Assembly: GCA_900318765.1 (NCBI GenBank)
Contig: ONLX01000010.1
Location: forward strand, 1-45,587
DNA length: 45,587 nt
Origin: an uncultured Eubacteriales bacterium
GTDB lineage: Bacteria > Bacillota > Clostridia > Christensenellales > CAG-138
Direction: 5' to 3'
The notes under the pieces were generated by a model. That model saw nothing but the letters and a program-made list of their open reading frames with translations. It was not told where the DNA came from and searched no databases. Positions 37,050 to 44,759 of this stretch are shown piece after piece (within the stretch, counting starts at the first letter, position 1; each line of letters starts with the position of its first letter). A program made the position numbers and the translations under genes.

Positions 37050-38399
37050 TTAACCGGTGAATTCCCCGCCCTGATGTGGCATCACGGTCGGCGCCGGCGT
37101 TGCCGTAGCAGGAGCAGGCTCGTTCGGATCGGGGGTGTCGACGGGGCTGACCGGTTCGGGCGTTTCATTCGGATTGTCCGACGGAAGCGTAAAGTCCGGA
37201 ACGATCTGCATTGCAGAGTTGTACCCCGGTTCATAGGGGGAGATCGAAATACCGCCTTTGCTGTAAAGGTAGATCGTTGCGGTCGAATACCCGTTTGCAA
37301 TGTACTGAGCGGCGCGATCCATGATCTCGCTCCAATGCCGCTGCAGAAGGATCAGCTTCGTATCGAGGTTCGAGGTGTCCCCAACTTCAATCGTATAATT
37401 CGCGCCCTCGGTCGAAATCGAAATGCTCATCAGCTCTTTCATATCGATGCGCGCAAGCCGCGGCGAGCGATTCAACAGATCGAGCTCCACAAGCTTCGAA
37501 AGGATATGGACGAGCCCGTTCACCTGCAAATCGGTAACTTCACCGAGCGTTTTGCCTTCCTGCGCGGTTGTGATCGAAAGCCCTTCGGCGACGATCAGCC
37601 CCTGCGTGGTTTCCGCATCCGCTTCCAGCACAACACCGTTCGGATCGATGATCGCCAGGTATTCATTCTGCGGACCCCAACGAACGCATGCCGCCGCATT
37701 CCGCCGCACGACGTTGACCGTAATCGTGGAAGGGAAGGAGTATCGCACGGAAGCCTGCAAATACGCATCCTGTTCGATGTTGGCCTTTGCATCATCCAGA
37801 TTCTGGAAGACGATGCTTCGCCCGGTTTTCAGACCGGATTTGGTCACGAGCTCCGCCGCCGTGTATCCTTCAACGGGGTTGACCTTGATTTCGGAGATGC
37901 GCGTGGTGAACCATGCTGCAAACAGCAAGATCGCAAGCGCGCCCAAGCCGAACGCCAACGTCTTCAAAAGCCGTTCGCGCTGTGCCCGCCGCTGCTGCTG
38001 CCGCTGTTCCCGCTCGCGCCGTTCCTTTGCTTCCCGTCGCGCCGCACGCTGCCGGGAACGTTCCTTTGCCGCTTCATATTCGCGGGAGGCAATCGTTTCG
38101 TTCATCACCGAACGCGGCGCAACCGGTGAAATATTCTTTCGCTTGCCGTAGCGATTTTTCTTCTTCCGTTTTTTGGAGATATTGCGCCCGTAGCGATCAA
38201 ACATCCGCGCCATTTCCTCGGCCGGATCGTCCGGCTTGTCCGTACCCGTTTCGACCACGGTGGGTCGATCGGGCGCTTCGCCGGCATCCGATTCCCCGTC
38301 GAACAGGTCGATGACCGGTTCGTCCTCGGGGACGGACTGACCCGCGTTCGGGTCGAATCGGAACGAAATCTGTTCCTTGTCGTCGCGCTTTTTAGCCAA
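37050..38399 (-). CDS. divIB: Cell-division protein DivIB/FtsQ
   Basis: A 449-residue single-pass division protein that, with FtsL and DivIC, regulates septal peptidoglycan synthesis. The cytoplasmic N-terminus is long (about 145 residues): an acidic stretch, then KKRKKKNRYGKRK, then an Arg/Glu/Gln-rich coiled-coil-like segment (104-143). A membrane helix (about 146-164) is followed by the POTRA domain (ISEIKVNPVEGYTAAELV), the beta domain with NAAACVRWGPQNEYLAIIDPNG, and a 60-residue tail rich in Pro, Thr and Asn. The start is TTG 38399, three bases after the murA stop, with AGGA upstream. Usual length is 250-350, so both ends are extended. Confidence 0.88.
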   Translation of the reverse strand: MAKKRDDKEQISFRFDPNAGQSVPEDEPVIDLFDGESDAGEAPDRPTVVETGTDKPDDPAEEMARMFDRYGRNISKKRKKKNRYGKRKNISPVAPRSVMNETIASREYEAAKERSRQRAARREAKERREREQRQQQRRAQRERLLKTLAFGLGALAILLFAAWFTTRISEIKVNPVEGYTAAELVTKSGLKTGRSIVFQNLDDAKANIEQDAYLQASVRYSFPSTITVNVVRRNAAACVRWGPQNEYLAIIDPNGVVLEADAETTQGLIVAEGLSITTAQEGKTLGEVTDLQVNGLVHILSKLVELDLLNRSPRLARIDMKELMSISISTEGANYTIEVGDTSNLDTKLILLQRHWSEIMDRAAQYIANGYSTATIYLYSKGGISISPYEPGYNSAMQIVPDFTLPSDNPNETPEPVSPVDTPDPNEPAPATATPAPTVMPHQGGEFTG

Positions 38400-38402
38400 A
38401 GC

Positions 38403-39659
38403 TTATGGTTCCTTTCTTAGAATCTGCCCGCCCAGAATGCGGACTGCCTCATCCATACGGTCATACCCGCGGTCGATGCGCTCGGCGTGGAGAATTTCCG
38501 TCTCGCCCTCGGAAGCAAGTCCTGCCAAAGCGAGCGCAGCGCCGCATCGAAGATCGAAAGCCGTTACCTTCGCGCCGTGCAGACACGGGACGCCGCGAAT
38601 AATTGCTGTCCGTCCGATGATTTCATTTTGCGCGCCCATGCGCTTCAGCTCCGCCGCATGGCGAAACCGATTCTCAAAAATATGTTCGGTGATCACGCTC
38701 GTGCCTGACGCAAGCGACAGCAGTGCAAACAGCTGTGCCTGCAGATCCGTCGCAAACGCGGGGTAAGGCCGTGTTTCGACCGAAACGAGCTCCTTTGGCC
38801 GATCGGTTGCCGTGACGGAAACCGCATCGGGTTCCGTGCGTACCGTGAATCCGCAAGCCTCGAGCTTCGAAAGCAGCGCGCCGATCAACGTTGGATCCGT
38901 CCGGACCACGCGGACGCTGCCGCGCGTAATCGCTCCGGCGATCAAATAGGTTCCGGTCACGATCCGATCCGGAAGAATCCGGTACGAGATGCCGCGGCAT
39001 TCCTTTCGCCCTTCGATCACAAGATTCGGGGTGCCTGCGCCATGCACGCAGAATCCGCTTGCGTTTAAAAAGTTCGCAAGATCCACGATCTCCGGTTCGC
39101 ATGCCGCACCGCGCACAACGGTTTCTCCGTCTGCTGAGACTGCCGCCAGCATTGCGTTCTCCGTTGCGCCGACAGAGGGATAATCCAAATCGATCACGGC
39201 GCCGGACAGCCGATTAACCTTTGCGCAGATCCGTCCATCCCCCTCCGAAAACGATACGCCGAGTCGTGAGAGCGCATACAGATGCAGGTCAATCGGTCGG
39301 TTTCCGATCTCACATCCGCCGGGATACGGCGCGCAAGCTTCCGAAAAACGCGATACGAGCGAGCCCAGCAGAAAGATGGAGCTCCGCACCCGATGCGACA
39401 GCGTTTCGGGCAGAGTACCGTGCGTTGCCGTCGAGGTATCGACCGTAACGGTATCGCCCGATCGGACAACGGTTGCGCCGAGGGATCGCAGAATTGCGCA
39501 CATATCCTCCACATCTGACAACGGGGGACAATTTTTCAGTTCCACCGGCTCCGGAATCAGGATTGTTGCCGCCAGAATCGGCAGCGCGGCGTTTTTTGCA
39601 CCGTGAACGGCGATTTCGCCGGATAACCGTCTTCCGCCCGTGACCAACCAATTCGCCAT
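38403..39659 (-). CDS. murA: UDP-N-acetylglucosamine 1-carboxyvinyltransferase
   Basis: A 418-residue MurA that transfers enolpyruvate from phosphoenolpyruvate to UDP-GlcNAc, the first committed step of peptidoglycan synthesis. Catalytic Lys22 (HGAKNAALP) and the loop cysteine Cys116 (PGGCEIGNRPIDLH) are present; the cysteine is the residue attacked by fosfomycin. The start ATG 39659 gives the normal N-terminus MANWLVTGG; a GAGGA lies about 11 bases upstream, a little far, and the longer in-frame extension is not supported. A 72-bp gap separates it from ftsW, with a possible weak internal promoter (TTGTCA, then CATAAA after 18 bp). Confidence 0.94.
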   Translation of the reverse strand: MANWLVTGGRRLSGEIAVHGAKNAALPILAATILIPEPVELKNCPPLSDVEDMCAILRSLGATVVRSGDTVTVDTSTATHGTLPETLSHRVRSSIFLLGSLVSRFSEACAPYPGGCEIGNRPIDLHLYALSRLGVSFSEGDGRICAKVNRLSGAVIDLDYPSVGATENAMLAAVSADGETVVRGAACEPEIVDLANFLNASGFCVHGAGTPNLVIEGRKECRGISYRILPDRIVTGTYLIAGAITRGSVRVVRTDPTLIGALLSKLEACGFTVRTEPDAVSVTATDRPKELVSVETRPYPAFATDLQAQLFALLSLASGTSVITEHIFENRFRHAAELKRMGAQNEIIGRTAIIRGVPCLHGAKVTAFDLRCGAALALAGLASEGETEILHAERIDRGYDRMDEAVRILGGQILRKEP

Positions 39660-39731
39660 AGCATGCACCATCCTCAAAAAAAGATATTGCATTTTATGCG
39701 CGAACGAGGCGGAACGTGACAAAAAAGAGCG

Positions 39732-40883
39732 TTATGCGTCGTAGGGGTTCACATCTCGCGAGATATTCAACAGCACGCCCATGGCCGCAAGGAACACCAG
39801 AAGCTGCGTGCCGCCCGCGGAGATAAACGGGAGTGCCTGGCCGGTCGTCGGCATCAGGCCGGTAACAACGGCGACATTGACGAAAACCTGGAATCCGAAA
39901 ACGATGGAGATACCGGCGGCCAGGAGGCTGCCGAACCGATCGCGGCACCGCATTGAGATCATCATTCCGCGGAATACGATCCATGCATAGAGCAGGATAA
40001 TGAGCATTCCGCCGAAGAACCCGAATTCTTCACAGAGAATCGCGAAAATAAAGTCCGATTCTCCGTATGTCATATACAGCAGTTTTTGATAGCTGTTGTT
40101 CAGACCCTTTCCGAACAGTCCGCCCGATCCGATGGCATAGAAGGATTGCAGCAGCTGATAGCCGGTGCCCTGCGGATCGTTTTCGGGGTTGCGGAACGAG
40201 GTCATGCGCGCAACGCGATACGGCTGCGCAAACGCCAGGATGACAACGGCAATGATACCGAGTACGCCGACGACGAGCAACGGCTTGATATCGCATCCGC
40301 CGAGGAACAGCAACACGACGCCGATGAACGCAACGATAACGGCCATCGACATGTTCGGCTGCAGGATGATCAGGCCTGCAACGAGGCCGATCACGATCAG
40401 CATCGGCAGCATCCCGTAACGGAAGGACTTCATCTCCTTGCGGTGCTTGGCCATGTACGCGCACATGAAGATCATCATACCGAACTTGGCAATTTCGGAA
40501 GGCTGAATCGAAATACCCATGATGTTCAGCCAACGCTTTCCGCCATTCAGGTTCTGTCCCCAGATTAACACCGCGACAAGCAACAACACCGAGATGCCGA
40601 GTGCAATGTAGTTGGCGCGTCGGATAACGCGATAGTTCAGCATCGAAAGCAGCAGCATCGTCGGGTATCCGATCGCAAGGTAGATCGCCTGACGCTTGAG
40701 GTAGTAAAAGCCGTCATAATTCGCGCCGGAATAATGCTGCGCGTAATAGTAGCTTGCCGAGAAAATCATGACAAGACCGAACGCGCAAAGCACGGTCACT
40801 ACCAGAAGGATCGAGAAATCCATCCTGCCCTGTGACCGACCGAACATCGAAAATAATCTGCGCTTTTTGAGCTTTTGCTCCAT
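39732..40883 (-). CDS. ftsW: SEDS peptidoglycan glycosyltransferase FtsW
   Basis: A 383-residue polytopic membrane protein with about ten helices, the septal glycan polymerase that works with a class B PBP. Family motifs are VMIFSASYYYA in the first helix, GGKRWLNIMGISIQPSEIAKF, LQPNMSMA (the DLG region), GTGYQLLQSFYAIGSGGLFGKG and YGESDFIFAILCEEFGF. The final conserved motif is LPFISAGGTQL, where SYGGTS is usual. The YGESDFIFA wording and the position beside murD support FtsW over RodA. GGAGG precedes ATG 40883. Confidence 0.93.
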   Translation of the reverse strand: MEQKLKKRRLFSMFGRSQGRMDFSILLVVTVLCAFGLVMIFSASYYYAQHYSGANYDGFYYLKRQAIYLAIGYPTMLLLSMLNYRVIRRANYIALGISVLLLVAVLIWGQNLNGGKRWLNIMGISIQPSEIAKFGMMIFMCAYMAKHRKEMKSFRYGMLPMLIVIGLVAGLIILQPNMSMAVIVAFIGVVLLFLGGCDIKPLLVVGVLGIIAVVILAFAQPYRVARMTSFRNPENDPQGTGYQLLQSFYAIGSGGLFGKGLNNSYQKLLYMTYGESDFIFAILCEEFGFFGGMLIILLYAWIVFRGMMISMRCRDRFGSLLAAGISIVFGFQVFVNVAVVTGLMPTTGQALPFISAGGTQLLVFLAAMGVLLNISRDVNPYDA

Positions 40884-40926
40884 ACTGCCTCCGAAGAATC
40901 AGATGTGGGACGCGTAAGGCCCCGAA

Positions 40927-42276
40927 TCAATCATATTCGCGCGCAATCTCTTTGAACACTCTGCCGCGCTGTTCATAGTTGTCAAACATATCCCAGCTTG
41001 CGCACGCCGGCGAGAGCAGAACCGCATCGCCCGGCGATGCAAGGTCGTGCGCAAGGTCAACCGCTGCGCCGAAGGAATCGGCTGTGCGGCAAAGATCGGC
41101 ATAGCCGAATCTCGCGGCCGTGTCCAGGATCTGCTGCTGCGTATCGCCGATCACAACGCAAGTCTTCACGATCGGAGTAAACGCTTCAAACAGCTCGTCG
41201 AACGAAATGTGCTTATCGTAGCCGCCGAGGATCAGCACGGTCGGTTTTTTCATCGATTCGATCGCGCGCACCGTCGAAGCCGGATTGGTGCCCTTGGAGT
41301 CGTTGATGTAATCGACGCCGCTGCGCGTGCAGACGTATTCGATGCGATGCTCAACGCCCGCGAACGTCTTGAAAACGCTTTGAATCGTCTCCGGCGCGAT
41401 GCCCTGGGAAAGCGCGAGCAGCGCACAGAGCATTGCGTTTTCGAGATTGTGATTTCCGGGAATACGGATGTCGTTCGCATCCATCAATTCTTTCTCTTCA
41501 CCGTTTATCCGGTAAACAAGCGTCGTTCCGCGCAGGAACATTCCTTCGGGAACCTCTTCCTTTCTCGAGAAGTACAGAACCTTCGCAGACGTCAGCTTCG
41601 CAAAATCCTTCACGATCGGATCATCGTAGTTCAGCACTGCGAAATCGTCTGCGGTCTGATTGTCCAAAATCTTTGCTTTGGCAGCGATGTAGTTCTCCAT
41701 CGTGCCGAAGTGATCGAGATGATCGGGCGTGATGTTGCAAACACCTGCCGCAATCGCATGGAAACGGCTGTTGCCTTCGAGCTGCAGCGCCGCCGTTTCC
41801 GCAACGACGACATCACCCTTCTTCGTATCGAGTGCGTGCGCCGAAATCGCAATACCGATATTGCCGAGCACGTAGGTCGTCCGTCCCGCAGCTTTAAAGA
41901 GCTCACCGGTCAGAGCGGTGCAGGTCGTTTTCCCGTTTGTTCCGGTAATGCAGACGAAATCCGCCTTCGAATACCGATAGCCGAGCTCAATCTCGGAGAT
42001 GACTTCGATTCCGCGCCGTTTTGCTTCCACGATAAATGCGCGCGTCATCGGGATAATCGGGCTCGGCACAAGCAGATCCACGCCGTCCAGAAGATCCATC
42101 GGGTTCGCGCCGAGCTTGACCTCGTACGCAATGCCCGAGAGCTGTTCGAACAATCCCTTGATTTCGGGCTTCATATCGTTGATGATAATGCGGTAATTGT
42201 CCTGATACAACAGGCGCGCAGCCGCGATGCCGCTTTTGGCCATTCCGACGATCAACGCCGTTTTCTGCCGTTCCAT
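40927..42276 (-). CDS. murD: UDP-N-acetylmuramoyl-L-alanine:D-glutamate ligase
   Basis: A 449-residue cytoplasmic Mur ligase adding D-glutamate to UDP-MurNAc-L-Ala with ATP. The N-terminal Rossmann domain starts ALIVGMAKSGIAAARLL; the P-loop is TGTNGKTT (residues 111-118); AETAALQLE (SSFQLE in many species), NITPDHLDHFG, the NLENAMLCALLAL region and DSKGTNPAST follow in order. AAGGAGG precedes ATG 42276. It lies 9 bp downstream of mraY. Confidence 0.95.
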   Translation of the reverse strand: MERQKTALIVGMAKSGIAAARLLYQDNYRIIINDMKPEIKGLFEQLSGIAYEVKLGANPMDLLDGVDLLVPSPIIPMTRAFIVEAKRRGIEVISEIELGYRYSKADFVCITGTNGKTTCTALTGELFKAAGRTTYVLGNIGIAISAHALDTKKGDVVVAETAALQLEGNSRFHAIAAGVCNITPDHLDHFGTMENYIAAKAKILDNQTADDFAVLNYDDPIVKDFAKLTSAKVLYFSRKEEVPEGMFLRGTTLVYRINGEEKELMDANDIRIPGNHNLENAMLCALLALSQGIAPETIQSVFKTFAGVEHRIEYVCTRSGVDYINDSKGTNPASTVRAIESMKKPTVLILGGYDKHISFDELFEAFTPIVKTCVVIGDTQQQILDTAARFGYADLCRTADSFGAAVDLAHDLASPGDAVLLSPACASWDMFDNYEQRGRVFKEIAREYD

Positions 42277-42285
42277 AAAACCTCC

Positions 42286-43287
42286 TTATTTCAAAAACCA
42301 ATATACGAGCAATGCAGCGGCGCTGCAAATGCACGTTAGAATTCCATACATCGAGACGATGCGCGATTCGTTCGCGCGCATCCGCTTCAGGTGCATATGC
42401 AAGGGCGCATCCTTGAAAGGGGGAGTTGCGCCGAGTCGCGTTGCGGCAAATTGCACGATCAGCGTGACCGCACTGATCACAAAACAGACCCCCATCAACG
42501 GAAGCAGCAGCGCCGTCCCCGAGAGCAGAGCCATTGCGGCGATCGCGCCGCCCAGCGTATAGGTTCCGGTGCGGCCGAGCCGTACCCGAGCCGGATATGC
42601 CCCCTGTACGAGATATCCGATGCAGCCGCCCGCTGCCGCAGCCGCAAAGACCGACAGCGCGGAGAGATTCAGCAGCCGATCCGGCGATGTCGAGACAGGC
42701 GCGCAAAGCACCGCCATGCAGAGCAGCGCGGAGATGAACAGCGCGTAAATCCCGGAAACATGCGGAACGAGCCCGTCGATTCCGTCCGTCAGATGAACGG
42801 CGTTGACCGTCGCGAAAATCACAAGCGCGGCAAACGGCAGGTAAAGCCAGCCGATGCTCAGACGGTCAAGCCACAGCATTCCGGAAAAGCCGTCCGTCCG
42901 ATACAGCAGAACCGCAAATCCGATCGAAAGAACAATCTGCGCGGCGAGCCGCTGCCACGGCAGCAGCCCCATATGTGTTTTGCGCAGCGTCCCGATAAAA
43001 TCGTCCGCAAAGCCCAGCAGCCCAAAGAGCCCGGTCATCAGCAGCGCGACGAGGAGCAGCGCATAGCTGTCCCGCCCCCAAAGCAGCGAAGCCAGCAGCA
43101 CCGCCGCAAGAATCACCACACCGCCCATCGAAGGAATGCCTTTTTGGGCATTGCCGCTGTTCTTTCCGTTCTCCGAGCCGAAGCAGACGGAGCGTAAAAC
43201 CGGAACGGAGCCGATTCCGAGGCCTGCGGCCATGAAGAAAGCGGTCAAGAGCGCGAGCAGGGAACGGTACAAAACGGCATACATCAT
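42286..43287 (-). CDS. mraY: Phospho-N-acetylmuramoyl-pentapeptide transferase MraY (divergent)
   Basis: A 333-residue polytopic enzyme that transfers phospho-MurNAc-pentapeptide to undecaprenyl phosphate, giving lipid I. Family motifs are KGIPSMGGVVIL (GTPTMGG usually), FADDFIGTLRK with catalytic aspartates, and NAVHLTDGIDGL. The normally invariant PIHHHFE motif reads PLHMHLK, replacing the middle histidine by methionine, and the flanking residues are also unusual. Length and gene position still fit MraY. It overlaps murE by 4 bp (ATGA), exactly where murF would normally intervene. An alternative is a related polyprenyl-phosphate sugar-phosphate transferase, which I consider less likely in this operon. 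Confidence 0.87.
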   Translation of the reverse strand: MMYAVLYRSLLALLTAFFMAAGLGIGSVPVLRSVCFGSENGKNSGNAQKGIPSMGGVVILAAVLLASLLWGRDSYALLLVALLMTGLFGLLGFADDFIGTLRKTHMGLLPWQRLAAQIVLSIGFAVLLYRTDGFSGMLWLDRLSIGWLYLPFAALVIFATVNAVHLTDGIDGLVPHVSGIYALFISALLCMAVLCAPVSTSPDRLLNLSALSVFAAAAAGGCIGYLVQGAYPARVRLGRTGTYTLGGAIAAMALLSGTALLLPLMGVCFVISAVTLIVQFAATRLGATPPFKDAPLHMHLKRMRANESRIVSMYGILTCICSAAALLVYWFLK

Positions 43288-44726
43288 TCGCGTTCCCGCA
43301 GAAGTTCTTCTACGACCTCTTTGTCATCAAAATGATATTTGACGCCGTTGATTTCCTGGTAGTTTTCATGCCCTTTTCCGGCAATCACAAGAATATCGTG
43401 CGGGTCAAGCATATCGAGCGCATAGCCGATCGCTTCGCGCCGATTCGTAATCATGACATACGGCGTGCCGCTCTTTTTGACGCCATCCTCGATCGATCGA
43501 ATGATCGCGTCCGGATTTTCGGAACGCGGATTGTCGCTTGTAACGATTACGTAATCCGAATGGCGACCGGCGATTTCGCCCATCAACGGGCGCTTGGCGC
43601 GGTCTCGGTCGCCGCCGCAGCCGAACAGCGCAATGACCCGCGCGGTTGAGAACCCGCGTACGGTCGTCAGAACATTTTCAAGCGCATCGGGCGTATGCGC
43701 ATAATCCACGTAGACCGAAAACCCGCGATCGCCGGTGTTCACCGACTGCAAACGGCCCGCCACGCCGGACAACGCTTCGAGCCCTGCCGTGATTTCCTTG
43801 AGCCCAAAGCCCGCCTGCTGCATCATGGCGGCTGCGCCCATCGCGTTATAGATCGAGAACAGACCGGAGATGTGGAGCGTGATCGTTGTCGTTTCTCCCT
43901 TTGCGGTTCGCAGCGTGAACCGAACCCCGGAGGTGCGGATGTCAATATTCGAGGCGTTGTAGCTCGCCGGCGTGTGAATGCCGATCGTATAAATCGGGCA
44001 GACCAACCCGTCCATGATGCGCTCGGCGTGCGGATCATCGTGATTGATAATCGCGATATCGCATTGCGAAAACAGCTGCTTCTTTGCATTCAGATAGTTC
44101 TCAAACGTTTTGTGATAATCGAGATGATCTTGCGTGAGATTCGTAAACAGCGCGACCCGGTAGGGAATCCCGTATACGCGATCCTGCGCAAGCGCGTGAC
44201 TCGACACCTCCATGACGCACAGATCCACCTGTTCATCCGCCATGCGGCGAAGCAACGCAAATAAGTCCGCCGATTCCGGCGTTGTCCGCCCGGTTTCGAT
44301 CACTTCATCCCCGATCATGTTCTGAATCGTTCCGATCAGGCCGACCTTTTTGCCGGCGTGTTCTGCGATCGACTTGACCATGTACGTTGTGCTCGTTTTG
44401 CCGTTCGTTCCGGTCACACCGAGCAAAACCATCTCCCGCTCCGGATGCCCGTAGATGCATGCCGCAGCCAACGCCATCGCTTTGCGCCCGTCCGGAACAA
44501 GAATCTGCGGACGATCGATCGGCAGAATCCGCTCGACCAACAGCGCGGCAGCGCCCTTGTCCGCCGCCTGCGCGGCAAACGTATGCCCGTCGGACACCAG
44601 TCCGACCAGGCAACAGAACAGGCAGCCTTCGCTGACTTTCCGTGAATCATATGTGATGGAAGTGATTTCCACGTCTTCGCCCGTAAACGTTGCGCCGAGC
44701 TCCTGCGCGATCACCGATACTTTCAT
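43284..44726 (-). CDS. murE: UDP-MurNAc-tripeptide synthetase (meso-diaminopimelate type)
   Basis: A 480-residue Mur ligase. The P-loop is TGTNGKTS (about 105-112), followed by the carbamoyl-lysine region, EVSSHALAQDRV and NLTQDHLDYH. The substrate-selecting motif is DNPR (about residues 398-401; TSDNPRSENP), which marks meso-diaminopimelate rather than lysine as the third stem residue. I place the start at ATG 44726, with GAGAGG upstream; a TTG 8 codons earlier has a poorly spaced ribosome site. The gene overlaps mraY by 4 bp and follows the PBP gene after 33 bp. Confidence 0.95.
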   Translation of the reverse strand: MKVSVIAQELGATFTGEDVEITSITYDSRKVSEGCLFCCLVGLVSDGHTFAAQAADKGAAALLVERILPIDRPQILVPDGRKAMALAAACIYGHPEREMVLLGVTGTNGKTSTTYMVKSIAEHAGKKVGLIGTIQNMIGDEVIETGRTTPESADLFALLRRMADEQVDLCVMEVSSHALAQDRVYGIPYRVALFTNLTQDHLDYHKTFENYLNAKKQLFSQCDIAIINHDDPHAERIMDGLVCPIYTIGIHTPASYNASNIDIRTSGVRFTLRTAKGETTTITLHISGLFSIYNAMGAAAMMQQAGFGLKEITAGLEALSGVAGRLQSVNTGDRGFSVYVDYAHTPDALENVLTTVRGFSTARVIALFGCGGDRDRAKRPLMGEIAGRHSDYVIVTSDNPRSENPDAIIRSIEDGVKKSGTPYVMITNRREAIGYALDMLDPHDILVIAGKGHENYQEINGVKYHFDDKEVVEELLRERE

Positions 44727-44759
44727 GCCCCCAAAAGCCTCTCTTTCCAACTTCCTGCA

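Noticed and set aside
41047..42339. 430-codon open frame on the plus strand opposite murD
   Set aside because: Antisense to a complete murD; Arg- and His-rich shadow translation without motifs.
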